NCBI RefSeq assembly: GCF_008632075.1 | Contig: NZ_VWVM01000004.1 | Span: 124,001 to 188,000, forward strand | Direction: 5' to 3' | Source: Candidatus Pantoea gossypiicola | Lineage (GTDB): Bacteria; Pseudomonadota; Gammaproteobacteria; Enterobacterales; Enterobacteriaceae | Length of the DNA: 64,000 bases | Shown: piece by piece, positions 1 to 9,691 of the stretch | Numbering within the stretch: position 1 is the stretch's first letter | Layout of the letters: every line of letters starts with the position of its first letter | Notes under the pieces: generated by a model | What the model was told of the DNA's origin: nothing | The model's database searches: none | The model's input: only the letters and a program-made list of their open reading frames with translations | Translations under genes and position numbers: made by a program

Positions 1-800
1 TGCTGCGTCAGCTGACCCAAGCCACCCAAGCCAAACACCGTTTCGGTAATCAGCGCACCGGCAATCAGTTCCCCAAGCAGCAGACCCGCCACGGTAAGCA
101 CCGGCAGCATCGCGTTACGCAGGATGTGCCGCCACAGGACATAGTGCTCGCTCGCGCCTTTGGCCCGCGCCACCGCCACGAAAGGCCGGGTGGAAACCTC
201 ATCAATGCTGCGCAGCAGAATCTGTGCCAGCGGCGCTGAGATCGGAACCGCGACGGTGATGATGGGCAGAACCAGTCCCTGCCACGGCGAGGGATTAATG
301 ACCGGAATCCAGCGCAGTTGAAATGAGAAGAGCTGAATCAGGGCAATGCCGAGCCAGAAGGTCGGCACGGAGATAAACAGCGCGGGCAGGGACTGCAGCA
401 GATTACGCAGGAAGCGCAGGGCGGGCAGCCTTGAGAGAGTCGCCAGCACGAAAGCCAGCAGCGTTGCCAGCAGAAATCCGCATAGCGCCAGTCGCAGCGT
501 GCCGGGCAGGTTGCTGGTCAGCAGTTCACTGACCGGCACGCCCGCCTGCACCGAATAGCCGAAGTCGCCATGCAGCATCGCCGCCAGCGTATGCAAATAT
601 TGCTGCCACAGCGGGCTGTCTGCGCCATAGGCCTGGCGCATTTCAGCAATCTGCCGGGGACTCAGGCCAAGATCCGGATTCTGAAATTTGATCAGCACCG
701 CATCACCCGGCAGCACCTGCAACAGCACAAAAGACAGGGTAAACGCAGCCCACAGTACCAGCAGTCCCAGACCGGCGCGTTGCAGCAGATAGTGGCGCAT
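1..800 (-). CDS. DppB/OppB-type peptide ABC transporter permease, C-terminus cut by window edge
   Basis: The minus strand is open from the ATG at 800 to the window edge, about 266 residues. The translation begins MRHYLLQRAGLGLLVLWAAF, the usual first membrane helix of BPD-permeases of the peptide/nickel class. It contains several further hydrophobic segments and a cytoplasmic loop (AVARAKGASEHYVLWRHIL) that fits the EAA motif that docks the ATPase. It would move peptides or a related solute across the inner membrane together with the binding protein encoded 12 bases upstream, with which it must form one operon. The remaining C-terminus and probably the second permease and ATPases lie to the left of the window. 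The substrate is unknown. Confidence 0.9.
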   Translation of the reverse strand, partial: MRHYLLQRAGLGLLVLWAAFTLSFVLLQVLPGDAVLIKFQNPDLGLSPRQIAEMRQAYGADSPLWQQYLHTLAAMLHGDFGYSVQAGVPVSELLTSNLPGTLRLALCGFLLATLLAFVLATLSRLPALRFLRNLLQSLPALFISVPTFWLGIALIQLFSFQLRWIPVINPSPWQGLVLPIITVAVPISAPLAQILLRSIDEVSTRPFVAVARAKGASEHYVLWRHILRNAMLPVLTVAGLLLGELIAGALITETVFGLGGLGQLTQ

Positions 801-812
801 CCTCACCTCCGG

Positions 813-2447
813 TTACTGTTTTTCCAGCCAGGCACCATAGAGCGCCGGACGGCCTACCGCTTCAAAACTGACCCCTTTCAGCCAGGGCGCGCCCGCATAA
901 ACCTGCGGTTCTTCAAAGATTGGAATCACATAGGCCTGGTCCAGCAGATAGCGCTGAACATCACCGGTCAGCTGCAGCCGTTTTGCCGGATCCACTTCGG
1001 AGGAGACGTCCACCAGCAGCTGATTGAGTTTGTCATCACGGAAGCTTTTTACTTTGTCGCTGGAGCCGCCTTTCTGCAGCAGGCTGTCGCGGTTAGCCGG
1101 GTAGAAACTGCTTTTGATCACGTCGGGATCGGCGCGGCCAACTTCCGTGACATTCAGCGGCGTTTTCAGAGGATCCAGGTTATCCAGCGTTTTACTGCCT
1201 GCATCACCGGCTTTGACGGTGAGGGCAACCCCCACCTGTCGCCACTGCTGGGCGACCAGTTGCAGGACCTCTTTGTTCTGCGGCTGCGGCAGGGATTCAT
1301 AGACGGTCAGAGCCAGTCGCTGGCCCGCTTTTTCACGGATGCCATCTGCACCCGGTTTCCAGCCTGCCTGGTCGAGCAAGGTCTTCGCTTTCGCCAGATC
1401 AAACGTCAGTTTGTCCGCCAGGTTAACGTAGCCCGCAGCGGTGGTCGCGACGACCGAGGTTGCCTGCGGATAGTTGGGAGAGAAGAGGGTTTCAACCACC
1501 TGTTTCGAATTGGTGGCGTGCAGCAGCGCCTGACGCACCCGGATATCACTCACCAGCGGGTTGTCGGGGCGGAAGCTCAGGCTGTCGTTGACGCCCCGGG
1601 TCGGTGCGGCATAAACCGGGAAATTCTGATCTTTAGCCTGCTTCTCATCGTATGCCTGCACCTGACGGATCAGGCCCGCCTGTCCCGCCAGCAACGCACC
1701 AATACGCACGCTGTCCTCCGGCGTGACAATCACTTTAATCCCATCGAGATTAGCCGGACCCTGCTGCTTTATGTTTTTCGGGCCCCACTGGTACTCTTTG
1801 CGCGCCACCAGATCCACTTCACGACCGAGCTTCTCATCACTGACCACAAATGGCCCGGAACCAATGATATGCCGGGCATCACCCAGTTGATCGAAACTGC
1901 GTGCCAGAGTATTCAGCGACACCAGGCCGGAACCAATGGTGGCGGTGCCCTGCAAAAAGCCGGGGGAGGGTTTTTTGAAATAAAACTTCACCGTCAGCGG
2001 GTCGATCACTTCACTGTGATCATAGTTATTAATCACTTCCGATACCGGCAGGCGCAGCGCTTTATTTCCCAGCCCGTAAGTATCAAAGTTTTTCGCCACC
2101 GCGTTAGCATCTAATGGCGTGCCGTCGGAAAAAGTCACACCAGGACGTAATTTAAAGGTGTATTCGGTTTTATCGGCATTGGTGGTCCAGCTTTCCGCAA
2201 TCCAGGGTTCAACCTGTAATGTTTCAGGATTCTGCCAGGTTAATTTATCGGTGATCTGATTGAGAATGCCGCCATTAGGGTAAAAGCCCCCGGCGGGCGG
2301 ATAGAGATTGGTATGTGCCTGCTGTTCCAGATAAATCAGCGTGCCGCCTTTAACCGGCGCGGCGGCTGCATTGAAGGTGAGCGTCCCGGCAAGTAACGTA
2401 AAAAACAGCGTCTGTGCGCGTGGTTTAAGGGGGAATAACGTCGTCAT
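813..2447 (-). CDS. Periplasmic substrate-binding protein of a peptide-type ABC transporter (SBP_bac_5)
   Basis: This 544-residue protein has a signal peptide in the first 30 residues (LFFTLLAGTLTFNAAAA) followed by a class C solute-binding fold. The fold markers are KGGTLIYLEQQAHTNLYP, the PWIAESW segment, RPGVTFSDGTPLDANAV and a C-terminal half typical of family 5 binding proteins. It resembles the subgroup found with DppB-type permeases in Klebsiella-like bacteria (TIGR04028-like, from memory). It should capture its ligand in the periplasm and deliver it to the permease encoded just downstream on the same strand. The ligand cannot be read from the sequence. No convincing promoter was identified in the 200 bases upstream. 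Confidence 0.9.
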   Translation of the reverse strand: MTTLFPLKPRAQTLFFTLLAGTLTFNAAAAPVKGGTLIYLEQQAHTNLYPPAGGFYPNGGILNQITDKLTWQNPETLQVEPWIAESWTTNADKTEYTFKLRPGVTFSDGTPLDANAVAKNFDTYGLGNKALRLPVSEVINNYDHSEVIDPLTVKFYFKKPSPGFLQGTATIGSGLVSLNTLARSFDQLGDARHIIGSGPFVVSDEKLGREVDLVARKEYQWGPKNIKQQGPANLDGIKVIVTPEDSVRIGALLAGQAGLIRQVQAYDEKQAKDQNFPVYAAPTRGVNDSLSFRPDNPLVSDIRVRQALLHATNSKQVVETLFSPNYPQATSVVATTAAGYVNLADKLTFDLAKAKTLLDQAGWKPGADGIREKAGQRLALTVYESLPQPQNKEVLQLVAQQWRQVGVALTVKAGDAGSKTLDNLDPLKTPLNVTEVGRADPDVIKSSFYPANRDSLLQKGGSSDKVKSFRDDKLNQLLVDVSSEVDPAKRLQLTGDVQRYLLDQAYVIPIFEEPQVYAGAPWLKGVSFEAVGRPALYGAWLEKQ

Positions 2448-2592
2448 GATAAATTCCTTTGTTATTAATTGCCTCAGCAGGCGGAATCATCATCGAATGA
2501 CGCAACACACAGATAAAGTAACGATTTGGTCAAAGCTTATCTGAAAATAATAAATACGGGAGTGGGTGGGAATTTACAGATGTTCAAATTTA

Positions 2593-2622
2593 CGGAATGG
2601 CAAATAAACATCTGCCATTCCG
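2593..2622. terminator. Intergenic hairpin between exporter gene and transporter operon
   Basis: A perfect 9-bp inverted repeat (CGGAATGGC ... GCCATTCCG) with a 12-base loop sits just downstream of the exporter gene that ends at 2660 and upstream of the binding-protein gene. It lacks a strong T-run on either side but is placed where the desferrioxamine transcription unit would end. Function as a terminator is inferred. Confidence 0.45.
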
Positions 2623-2659
2623 CGGGTTTATATTTTCTTAACGACCTGCAGTAGCGTCA

Positions 2660-3889
2660 TTACAATTCGGCACACAACTTACGCTGTCCGGCACGCAGGA
2701 ACGCACTCACCAGTCCCAGCCACAGCAGGCCGCAGATCAGGTTCACCAGGCTAAAGCCGCCGGTTCCAAAGCTGAAATACGCGATTTTGGCGGCTTCAAT
2801 GCCCAGCGCAATAATCAGGATGCTCACCATGCCCAGCATTGCCGCCACGCTGCCTTTTCCGGCGCGGCTGGAAAACAGCGTCATGCGATACAGTCCGGCG
2901 TTAATCAGCCCGGTGCCGAAGCCATAGAGACTCATTCCGGCAGTGAGCCACAGATAGCTTTGCGGATCCAGCAGAGTAGCGACCACCGCAATGCTCAGTC
3001 CGCAGACCACTGGCCAGGCACCAAGCCGTACCGGCTGTTCAATCGGCAGACGGCTGCACAATCGTCCCAGCATCAGGTTGCCCGCAATCATCGCGGCAAA
3101 GACCGGCAGCTGAAGCAGGGCATAGTCGATGCGGCTGAGTTGCGCGCCGTGGATCAAAATCACGGGTGAAAGCGCCACCCAGGCGATGCAGGGTACGGTG
3201 ACCAGGCCGATAGCCAGTGAACCACGCATCACCTGACGATCCTTCAGCAACGCCGCGTAACCGCTGATAATCGATCCCAGCGACAGCGGTTTCTGACGAT
3301 CGCCCGCCGTTTCAGGCATCGCATACCACAGTCCGGCCAGCGCCAGCGCCGCGACAGCACCAATCAGCCAGAACAGGGTTCGCCACTCTCCCACGGTCAG
3401 AAAAGCCGCGCCCGCCAGCGGCCCGGCCAGCGGGGCCAGCAGGGCGACGTTGGCCATCAGCGCCATCATTTTAATGCTGAGCGACTCCGTGAACGCCTCC
3501 TGTACCGCCGCATAGCCTACTGCACCGATAAAGCAGAGGCTGATCCCCTGCAGAAACCGCAGCAGGACAAACTGCTCAATGCTTTGTACCCAGTGGGTCG
3601 CGATGCAGGAGAGCATAAAAAAAGCCACGCCGCTGAGCAGTACCGGACGCCGCCCGATGCGATCTGAGAGCGGACCCAGCAGCCACTGCAGCAGAATGCC
3701 ACCGGCCAGATAAGCGGTGAGCGAAGTGGAAACCCACTCCGGCCCGACCTTAAATTCCTGGGTTACCAGCAGCATGCCGGGCTGGATCATGTCATGAGCG
3801 ATATAGGTGGCGAACTCGAACAACACCAGAGAAAGCGGAAAGATCAGATGTCGTCGGGACAGCTGTGCCAGCGGTTGAAAAGAAGCCAT
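2660..3889 (-). CDS. dfoS: MdfA-like MFS exporter next to the desferrioxamine genes (probable DfoS)
   Basis: The 409-residue protein is a 12-helix major facilitator that closely follows E. coli MdfA. Shared features are an N-terminal FPLSLVLFEFATYIAHDMIQ with the acidic residue in helix 1, LLGPLSDRIGRRPVLLSG (motif A) and LRFLQGISLCFIGAVGYAA. I prefer the ATG at 3889 over the one at 3928 because AGGAA lies 8 bases before it and the family starts near there. The gene lies 77 bases downstream of dfoC on the same strand, so secretion of desferrioxamine is the likely job; Pantoea dfoJACS clusters carry an exporter gene in this position. A general drug efflux role cannot be excluded. Confidence 0.85.
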   Translation of the reverse strand: MASFQPLAQLSRRHLIFPLSLVLFEFATYIAHDMIQPGMLLVTQEFKVGPEWVSTSLTAYLAGGILLQWLLGPLSDRIGRRPVLLSGVAFFMLSCIATHWVQSIEQFVLLRFLQGISLCFIGAVGYAAVQEAFTESLSIKMMALMANVALLAPLAGPLAGAAFLTVGEWRTLFWLIGAVAALALAGLWYAMPETAGDRQKPLSLGSIISGYAALLKDRQVMRGSLAIGLVTVPCIAWVALSPVILIHGAQLSRIDYALLQLPVFAAMIAGNLMLGRLCSRLPIEQPVRLGAWPVVCGLSIAVVATLLDPQSYLWLTAGMSLYGFGTGLINAGLYRMTLFSSRAGKGSVAAMLGMVSILIIALGIEAAKIAYFSFGTGGFSLVNLICGLLWLGLVSAFLRAGQRKLCAEL

Positions 3890-3966
3890 TGAAGATTCCT
3901 GCAATAAAACCATTAAAAAAGCGGCCACCAGGGTGACCGCATAATTATCGAGTGACGGTGTAACGC

Positions 3967-6321
3967 TTAGCGCCAGCGGGCAATCGGGTTGACCAGCGTA
4001 CCGGCGAACTTAAGGTTCTCGGCGGGATCGGAGAGATTGATCATCTGCTGGTTATTCGCCAGCTGCAGGCGGTTCAGGCAGGAGCGGGTAAACTCGGGCG
4101 CGAACATGTCATAGCGCGCGAACTTAGTCGCATGCTCCGGATGCGCCTGCTGATAATCCTTCACGCACTGCGCCACTGCCTGCCAGAAATCCTCTTCCGG
4201 CAGCGTCTCTGACTGGTCCAGAATCGCGCTGATAAAGCGGAAGATGCAGTCAAACACATCGGTGAAGATGGAGAGCAACTTAAGTTCTTCCGGCACTTCT
4301 ACTGCCAGACGCTGCACGCCCTCCGGCAGCATCGCGTCCGGGTTCATCACGGCAATTTCTTCGCCGATATCCTTCATATAGGCGCTGACCGGCACGTTGT
4401 TCTCCAGTAGCATGATCAGGTTTTCACCGTGCGGCATAAACACCAGATCGTGCTGATAGAAGCAGTGCAGCAGCGGGCTGAGATAGCAGGTCAGATAGCG
4501 TTCGATCCACTGCTTCGCAGGTAAGCCGGAGTCCGCGATCAGTGCGGGCAACAGTGGCTGCTGGTGGTGATCGACGTGCAGGAAAGAGGCCATCGTCATC
4601 AGACGCTGGCCCGGTTGCAGGCTGGTGGCAGGATTATCCCGCCACAGCGCCGCAAACATCTTTTTATAGGCGGAGTCGCCTTTGATCGCCTGCTCATAGT
4701 AGCGGTTGTGATAGCCAACTGACGCGACTTCACGCAGGATGCGGAAATCACAGCGTTTCAGCCAGGCATCGCCCGCGACCAGCTGTTCCAGCCAGCCGTT
4801 TATGGCAGGTGTCGTCGCCATATAGTAGGGCGACAGACCGCGCATAAAGCCCATGTTAAGCACCGACAGCGCAGTTTTCACATACCGTTTTGAGGGCTGG
4901 CTGCGGTTAAAGAAGGTACGGATGGACTGCTGCGCCTGGTAAGCATCGTCGCCGGTGCCGAGATAAACAATATCGTGACTGGCAATATCGGCCGCAAACA
5001 CGGTCAGCAGTTTGTTTTGCCACTGCCACGGATGTACTGGCATCAGGATATAGTCTTCAATCGCCAGCCCTTTGTTCACCAGCTGCGCATTGAACTGTTC
5101 CACGGTAGTGTCGCCCAGCTCATCACGCATCAGTTGCTCATAGCTCAACTCGTTGAGGCTGGAGAAATGGGCGTTGCGGCGGTGGACCGCGACCCAGATG
5201 AGCTGCACGGGCGCGGCGGCTTCCGGCGCATAGGCCAGATAGTCCTGTGCATCGAAGCCAATACGTCCGTTGTTGGCAACAAAGCAGGGGTGGCCTTCAG
5301 TCATCGCCGCTTCTACCGTCTGGAAATCAGCTGCGACCAGCGCCTGGCTGTCGGGATTATTCTTCTGCAGCTTATAAACGCTGCTGCACAGCGTGCTGCT
5401 GATCTCTTCCATGTAAGTCGCCAGCAGCGCCTGCGGAATCCCGATCTCACCGTTGAACTCCACGATAAACTTCAGCGCATCCAGCGGCAGCGCGCGACCG
5501 TTCTCCTGCTTGCGCAGGGAATCTGCGTCGATCTCCCAGTGATCCAGCGCCAGCCGCGACGCCCGGAAATGGTAAGTCGCTTCTCCGCCCGGCACCGCCA
5601 GCTGATAGCTGCCATTGCCCGTTTCCTGCGGCGCAATGATTTTTTCATGCGCGAACTCAGCAATCGCTTTGCGAATCAGCATGCGGTTTGCCTGCGCCCA
5701 GTGGTCGCCCGTCAGATGCGTGCCGTCTGTCAGTGATGAGAGGGTGTTCATGGTCTGCGACTCCTGCTGTAACGCGTGTTGATAATCTTCCCGCTGGCAA
5801 AAGGCCAGCCAGGCGGTTTTATGACCCATGTCGATGGTGTGCTGGTAGCGGAACCCGGCGCGCTTATTCAGTACGTGAATTTTTTCATTGCGCACGTCCG
5901 GCTCGACCACCACGCGCCGCACCTCGGGGCGGCTGAACATATAGTCCATCACCAGCGTGAAGACCTGCCAGCTGAAGGCTTTGATCGGCTGGCTGGCCGG
6001 GGCAATCAGAATGTGCATGCCGTAATCATCAGGCGCAGCCGGATAAAACTTGCCAACCTCGTCGTCACACGCGCGGTAGCACTCAATCAGGCAGACGGGC
6101 TGATCGTTGCAGCAGCCAATCAGCACGGCATGAGGATCGGATGCGGTCAGCGTCTGGTAGAACGTCGCGACCTGCTCTAGGCTCTGCTGCTGCATGCCCC
6201 AGAAGCGGGCGTAATCGCGGGTGACCCAGCTGTGGATTAGCGTCGCATCACTCTCCAGCATGGGTCTCAGGGTGAACGTGCCTGCAGGGCGATCGGCACT
6301 GAACAATGGTTGTGATTTCAT
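3967..6321 (-). CDS. dfoC: DfoC: fused acyltransferase and NIS siderophore synthetase for desferrioxamine E
   Basis: The 784-residue protein has two parts. Residues 1-190 form a GNAT/IucB-like acyltransferase (FTLRPMLESDATLIHSW, then a conserved VVVEPDVRNEKIHVLNKRAG). Residues about 200-784 are an IucA/IucC-family NRPS-independent synthetase with a conserved HPWQW segment and MPHGENLIMLLENN near the active site. Streptomyces uses separate DesC and DesD proteins for these steps: succinylation of N-hydroxycadaverine, then trimerisation and ring closure. The ATG at 6321 has GGAG 8 bases upstream and lies one base from the dfoA stop, so the genes are translationally coupled. An in-frame ATG at 6372 would sit inside dfoA and is less likely. 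Confidence 0.95.
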   Translation of the reverse strand: MKSQPLFSADRPAGTFTLRPMLESDATLIHSWVTRDYARFWGMQQQSLEQVATFYQTLTASDPHAVLIGCCNDQPVCLIECYRACDDEVGKFYPAAPDDYGMHILIAPASQPIKAFSWQVFTLVMDYMFSRPEVRRVVVEPDVRNEKIHVLNKRAGFRYQHTIDMGHKTAWLAFCQREDYQHALQQESQTMNTLSSLTDGTHLTGDHWAQANRMLIRKAIAEFAHEKIIAPQETGNGSYQLAVPGGEATYHFRASRLALDHWEIDADSLRKQENGRALPLDALKFIVEFNGEIGIPQALLATYMEEISSTLCSSVYKLQKNNPDSQALVAADFQTVEAAMTEGHPCFVANNGRIGFDAQDYLAYAPEAAAPVQLIWVAVHRRNAHFSSLNELSYEQLMRDELGDTTVEQFNAQLVNKGLAIEDYILMPVHPWQWQNKLLTVFAADIASHDIVYLGTGDDAYQAQQSIRTFFNRSQPSKRYVKTALSVLNMGFMRGLSPYYMATTPAINGWLEQLVAGDAWLKRCDFRILREVASVGYHNRYYEQAIKGDSAYKKMFAALWRDNPATSLQPGQRLMTMASFLHVDHHQQPLLPALIADSGLPAKQWIERYLTCYLSPLLHCFYQHDLVFMPHGENLIMLLENNVPVSAYMKDIGEEIAVMNPDAMLPEGVQRLAVEVPEELKLLSIFTDVFDCIFRFISAILDQSETLPEEDFWQAVAQCVKDYQQAHPEHATKFARYDMFAPEFTRSCLNRLQLANNQQMINLSDPAENLKFAGTLVNPIARWR

Positions 6322-6322
6322 C

Positions 6323-7615
6323 TCAGTGCTCCGATTTAGCCGGGAAGGTCTGGAAGGCGATCTGGCGCTCAATCGGGTAGACCTCGCGTCCGGTCAGTTC
6401 ACGCAGCAGCACAGAGTTACGGTAGCAGGCCATGCCGAGATCCGGCGTGACAAAGCCGTGGGTATGCAGCTCGGCGTTCTGCACGAAGATCTGATTATGA
6501 TGGTCGATGCTGTAGTTGCGCTGCACGTCGTAGCGGCCTTTTTCATCCCAGCGCAGGCGTGCGGTGATGCCCTCTAAAAACATCGGTGGCTGATAGTGAT
6601 AGCCGGTCGCCATCACCAGTCCTTCGGTGCGACGGGTGAAGGTGCAATCCTGCTCCTCCTGATGCAGCGTCAACTCGAATTCGCCCTGCGGCAGCCAGCG
6701 CATCGCGGTCAGCGCGGAGTGGGTGAAGAGGTTGACGTTGAGATCACCGTCGAGCTGTTTCACATACATCAGGTCATAGATGTCATTGATTAAGCTGCTG
6801 TTGATGCCTTTATAGAGATTCTTATGGCGCGCATTCAGCTCATCACGGGTGGTGGCGGGCAGCGCGTGGAAATAGTCGACCCACTCCGGTGAGGTCATCT
6901 CCAGCGTGAGCTTGGTGTACTCCAGCGGATAGAAGCGTGGCGCGCGGGTGATCCAGTTGAGCTGATAACCAAAGCGGTCAATATCGGTCAACAGGTCGTA
7001 GTAGATTTCTGCGGCGCTCTGGCCGCTGCCCAGCACCGTAATCGAACGTTTCTGCTGCAATTCTGCTTTGTTAGCCAGATAGTGGCTGGAGTGCGTCAGG
7101 CGCTGGCGGTGCGGCTGGCTGCACGCTGGCATCCAGGCTTTTGGCCCGGTGCCGAGGACCAGATGACGCGCCTGATAGCGCTGTTTTTCACCACTTCGGG
7201 TGTCGGTCACCTGAAGATGATAGATCCCGGCGGGCTCATCATAGCTGACATACTCGACATGGCTGTTCCAGCGCAGATTAGAGAGTTTTGAGCTGGCCCA
7301 CTGGCAGTACTGGTTATACTCTTTGCGCATCAGGAAGAAGTCTTCACGGATATAAAAAGAGTATAATTTTCCCTTTTCCTTCATGTAGTTGAGCAGACTG
7401 TACGGGCTGGTAGGATCGGCAAGCGTCACCAGGTCGGCCATAAACGGCGTCTGCAGATGCGCATTTTCCAGCATCATGCCGGTGTGCCAGTCAAAGCCCG
7501 GATTCTCATCCAGAAACAGACCATTCAGCCCCTCAACCGGCTCGCTCAGACAGGCCAGGCTCAGGTTGAACGGGCCGATGCCGATACCAATAAAGTCATA
7601 AACGGGATTATTCAT
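6323..7615 (-). CDS. dfoA: DfoA: flavin-dependent cadaverine N-monooxygenase
   Basis: This 430-residue protein belongs to the lysine/ornithine N-hydroxylase family. It has an FAD-binding GIGIGPFNLSLA motif near residue 11, an NADPH-binding segment VLGSGQSAAEIYYDLL in the middle, and a late ATGYHYQPP motif. In the DesB/DfoA role it hydroxylates cadaverine to N-hydroxycadaverine. The ATG at 7615 is favoured: GAGAGA precedes it and it lies one base from the dfoJ stop at 7617-7619; the longer alternative at 7630 overlaps dfoJ. It is the second gene of the tightly packed dfoJ-dfoA-dfoC operon. Confidence 0.95.
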   Translation of the reverse strand: MNNPVYDFIGIGIGPFNLSLACLSEPVEGLNGLFLDENPGFDWHTGMMLENAHLQTPFMADLVTLADPTSPYSLLNYMKEKGKLYSFYIREDFFLMRKEYNQYCQWASSKLSNLRWNSHVEYVSYDEPAGIYHLQVTDTRSGEKQRYQARHLVLGTGPKAWMPACSQPHRQRLTHSSHYLANKAELQQKRSITVLGSGQSAAEIYYDLLTDIDRFGYQLNWITRAPRFYPLEYTKLTLEMTSPEWVDYFHALPATTRDELNARHKNLYKGINSSLINDIYDLMYVKQLDGDLNVNLFTHSALTAMRWLPQGEFELTLHQEEQDCTFTRRTEGLVMATGYHYQPPMFLEGITARLRWDEKGRYDVQRNYSIDHHNQIFVQNAELHTHGFVTPDLGMACYRNSVLLRELTGREVYPIERQIAFQTFPAKSEH

Positions 7616-7616
7616 T

Positions 7617-9179
7617 TCACATCTCTCCATGATTCGCCGCGCTCAGCGCAGAGGCACGCACCTGTTCGCGGCCATAGTGCGCAATCAGGCTCAGTACATC
7701 TTCAATGTCGGCCGTGGTCGTGGTGGGATTTAATAGGGTGAATTTCAGATACTGACGCCCATTGACTTTGGTGCCCGCAATCACCGCATTACCGGAACGG
7801 AACAGCGCTTTACGGATGGCAGCGTTGATCTCGTCAATCTGCGCATCGCTGGCATGTTTGCCGGGAACGTAGCGGAAAATCTGGGTCGTCAGTTCAGGCG
7901 CATGCAGCACTTCAATGGCAGGATGCGCAGTTAATCGCTGGTGCGCGGCCTGGGTCAGATCTATCAGCGTGTCGAAGGCGTCACCCAGCGCCGCGGGGCC
8001 CATCACGCGCAGTGTCAGCCACATTTTCAGGGCGTCAAAACGGCGTGTGGTCTGAATACTTTTGTTAACCAGATTCGGCGTGCCTTCCTGCTGAGCGCTA
8101 AGTGGATTCAGGTAATCTGCATGGTGCGTGACATGCTTCAGGTTTTGGCTGTCGCGCACAAAGAAGGCACCGCAGCTGACGGTCTGGAAGAACGATTTGT
8201 GATAATCGACAGTGACGGAGTCAGCACGCTCAATGCCGTTAAGCCGCGCGCGATGATTCTCAGAAACCAGCAGGCCGCAGCCGTAGGCGGCATCAACGTG
8301 CATCCAGAGACCATAATCGTCACAGAGACGGGCGATGTCGGGCAGCGGATCGATGCTGCCAAAGTCGGTGGTGCCGCTGGTGGCGACCACGGCAATCGGG
8401 ATCAGCCCTTCATTGCGGCAGCGTGCGATCTCCTCTTCCAGACATTTTGCGTCCATACGGTAGTGGTCATCGTGATCAACGGCGATAACCGCGTCATAGC
8501 CCAGTCCCAGAATCGCCATCGACTTCTGAATACTGAAGTGGCTGAGTTTCGAGGTAAACACCCGCCACTTAGATGCCGTCTCCGGCAGGCCGCGATGCTT
8601 AATCAGATGCCCCGGATGATGTTCCGCGCACCAGCTGTCACGCGCCAGCAGCATCGCCATCAGGTTGGACTGGGTGCCGCCACTGGTAAAGATCCCATCC
8701 GATCCGGCAGGCAGACCAATACGGCCCAGCGTCCAGTCGATCACCTTCTGTTCAATCAGCGTGCCGCCGGCACTCTGATCCCAGGTATCAACCGAGCTGT
8801 TTACCGCCGCCATAATCTGCTCGGCCATCAGAGAAGGCAGCACGACCGGGCAGTTCAGGTGCGCCAGGTATTTAGGATGGTGGAACCAGACAGCGTCACG
8901 CAGATAGAGCTGACTCAGCTCTGCCAGCGCGTCATCGTTATTGCCCAGCGGACGATCGAGATCGACCTCGCTGAACTCCGCCGCCAGTTCGTGGGGCAGA
9001 ATCCCGCTGAAAGGCTTCTCTACGCCAGTAACGGTGCGCGTCATCAGCGCCAGCACCTCCTGAGTCTGCTGCGACCAGGCCGCCAGTTGCTGATCGTTAA
9101 AAATAGCCGTTTCGGCTCCGCTGGCATTGGAGGCTGGCGCGAGGTCCAGTGCCGTCTGAGTGGATGAGCGTAAAAGCAT
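7617..9179 (-). CDS. dfoJ: DfoJ: PLP-dependent lysine decarboxylase for siderophore synthesis
   Basis: The 520-residue protein is a group II PLP decarboxylase. The PLP lysine is K328 in DYHKSF, the ring-stacking/charge motif HVDAAYG has D296, and SGGTQSNL near residue 166 is the phosphate-binding region. Such proteins are often labelled diaminobutyrate decarboxylase, but in front of dfoA and dfoC the expected reaction is lysine to cadaverine, as for DesA. AGGAA is 7 bases before the ATG. It is the first gene of the operon, 200 bases downstream of a Fur-boxed promoter, and overlaps neither neighbour. Confidence 0.93.
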   Translation of the reverse strand: MLLRSSTQTALDLAPASNASGAETAIFNDQQLAAWSQQTQEVLALMTRTVTGVEKPFSGILPHELAAEFSEVDLDRPLGNNDDALAELSQLYLRDAVWFHHPKYLAHLNCPVVLPSLMAEQIMAAVNSSVDTWDQSAGGTLIEQKVIDWTLGRIGLPAGSDGIFTSGGTQSNLMAMLLARDSWCAEHHPGHLIKHRGLPETASKWRVFTSKLSHFSIQKSMAILGLGYDAVIAVDHDDHYRMDAKCLEEEIARCRNEGLIPIAVVATSGTTDFGSIDPLPDIARLCDDYGLWMHVDAAYGCGLLVSENHRARLNGIERADSVTVDYHKSFFQTVSCGAFFVRDSQNLKHVTHHADYLNPLSAQQEGTPNLVNKSIQTTRRFDALKMWLTLRVMGPAALGDAFDTLIDLTQAAHQRLTAHPAIEVLHAPELTTQIFRYVPGKHASDAQIDEINAAIRKALFRSGNAVIAGTKVNGRQYLKFTLLNPTTTTADIEDVLSLIAHYGREQVRASALSAANHGEM

Positions 9180-9375
9180 TTTCAGTTCCTGTGCGTGAAT
9201 ACCAGTGACCCTGCCGACACAACGTCAGCAGCGTTAGAAATCCGCTCAACAACTCCAGTAAACATAAAACTAACTAACCAGATAAAAACCCTGACCATTA
9301 CGTGGATTAGTGTTTTCATCCTAAAAAGAGAAAATACCGCATATTATTTGTGGATTTTGCAGCGTTTAACGCTTT

Positions 9376-9405
9376 GTTATATGCGGATGAGAGTGTAAAT
9401 GTTAA
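9376..9405 (-). promoter_or_regulatory. Sigma-70 promoter for the dfo operon
   Basis: On the minus strand TTAACA (9400-9405) and TATAAC (9376-9381) are separated by 18 bases, five of six matches each to the -35 and -10 consensus. The predicted transcript starts near 9370 and has a roughly 190-base leader before dfoJ. The -35 element lies inside the Fur box, which fits iron repression. Confidence 0.7.
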
Positions 9406-9413
9406 TCATTATC
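9395..9413. promoter_or_regulatory. Fur box controlling the dfo operon
   Basis: The 19 bases GTAAATGTTAATCATTATC match 16 of 19 positions of the classical Fur consensus, including a core with 12 of 13 matches. It overlaps the -35 element of the dfoJ promoter, so iron-loaded Fur would block polymerase. Confidence 0.85.
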
Positions 9414-9691
9414 ATTCAATTGTTTTGTTGTTAAATTTTATTTATTAGTATGTCTAATGTTGAAAGTGTGATTCAGATCACTTTTTGCGTTCGGAATAGT
9501 CCTCTTTTATGAGAAACCAGGACCGGTTTGAATCAGAAATGAGGGGTGCATTAGAGTTGTGCATTACCGTGTGGGTAAAACAAAGGAGGAAAACTGACAT
9601 TAATCGATATCAGGATGGGCGTACTGCGGTCAGTCACTGTGGGAATACCGGAGGTTCGGCCAAACCGGTCGGTTAGTATTACAGTGCCTCA

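Noticed and set aside
570..2114. Long plus-strand open frame of 514 codons
   Set aside because: It lies antisense to the peptide-binding protein gene, its translation has no family pattern, and the minus-strand protein has a signal peptide and clear binding-protein motifs.
7941..9167. Plus-strand open frame of 408 codons opposite dfoJ
   Set aside because: Shadow of dfoJ in GC-rich DNA. The minus strand encodes an intact PLP decarboxylase.
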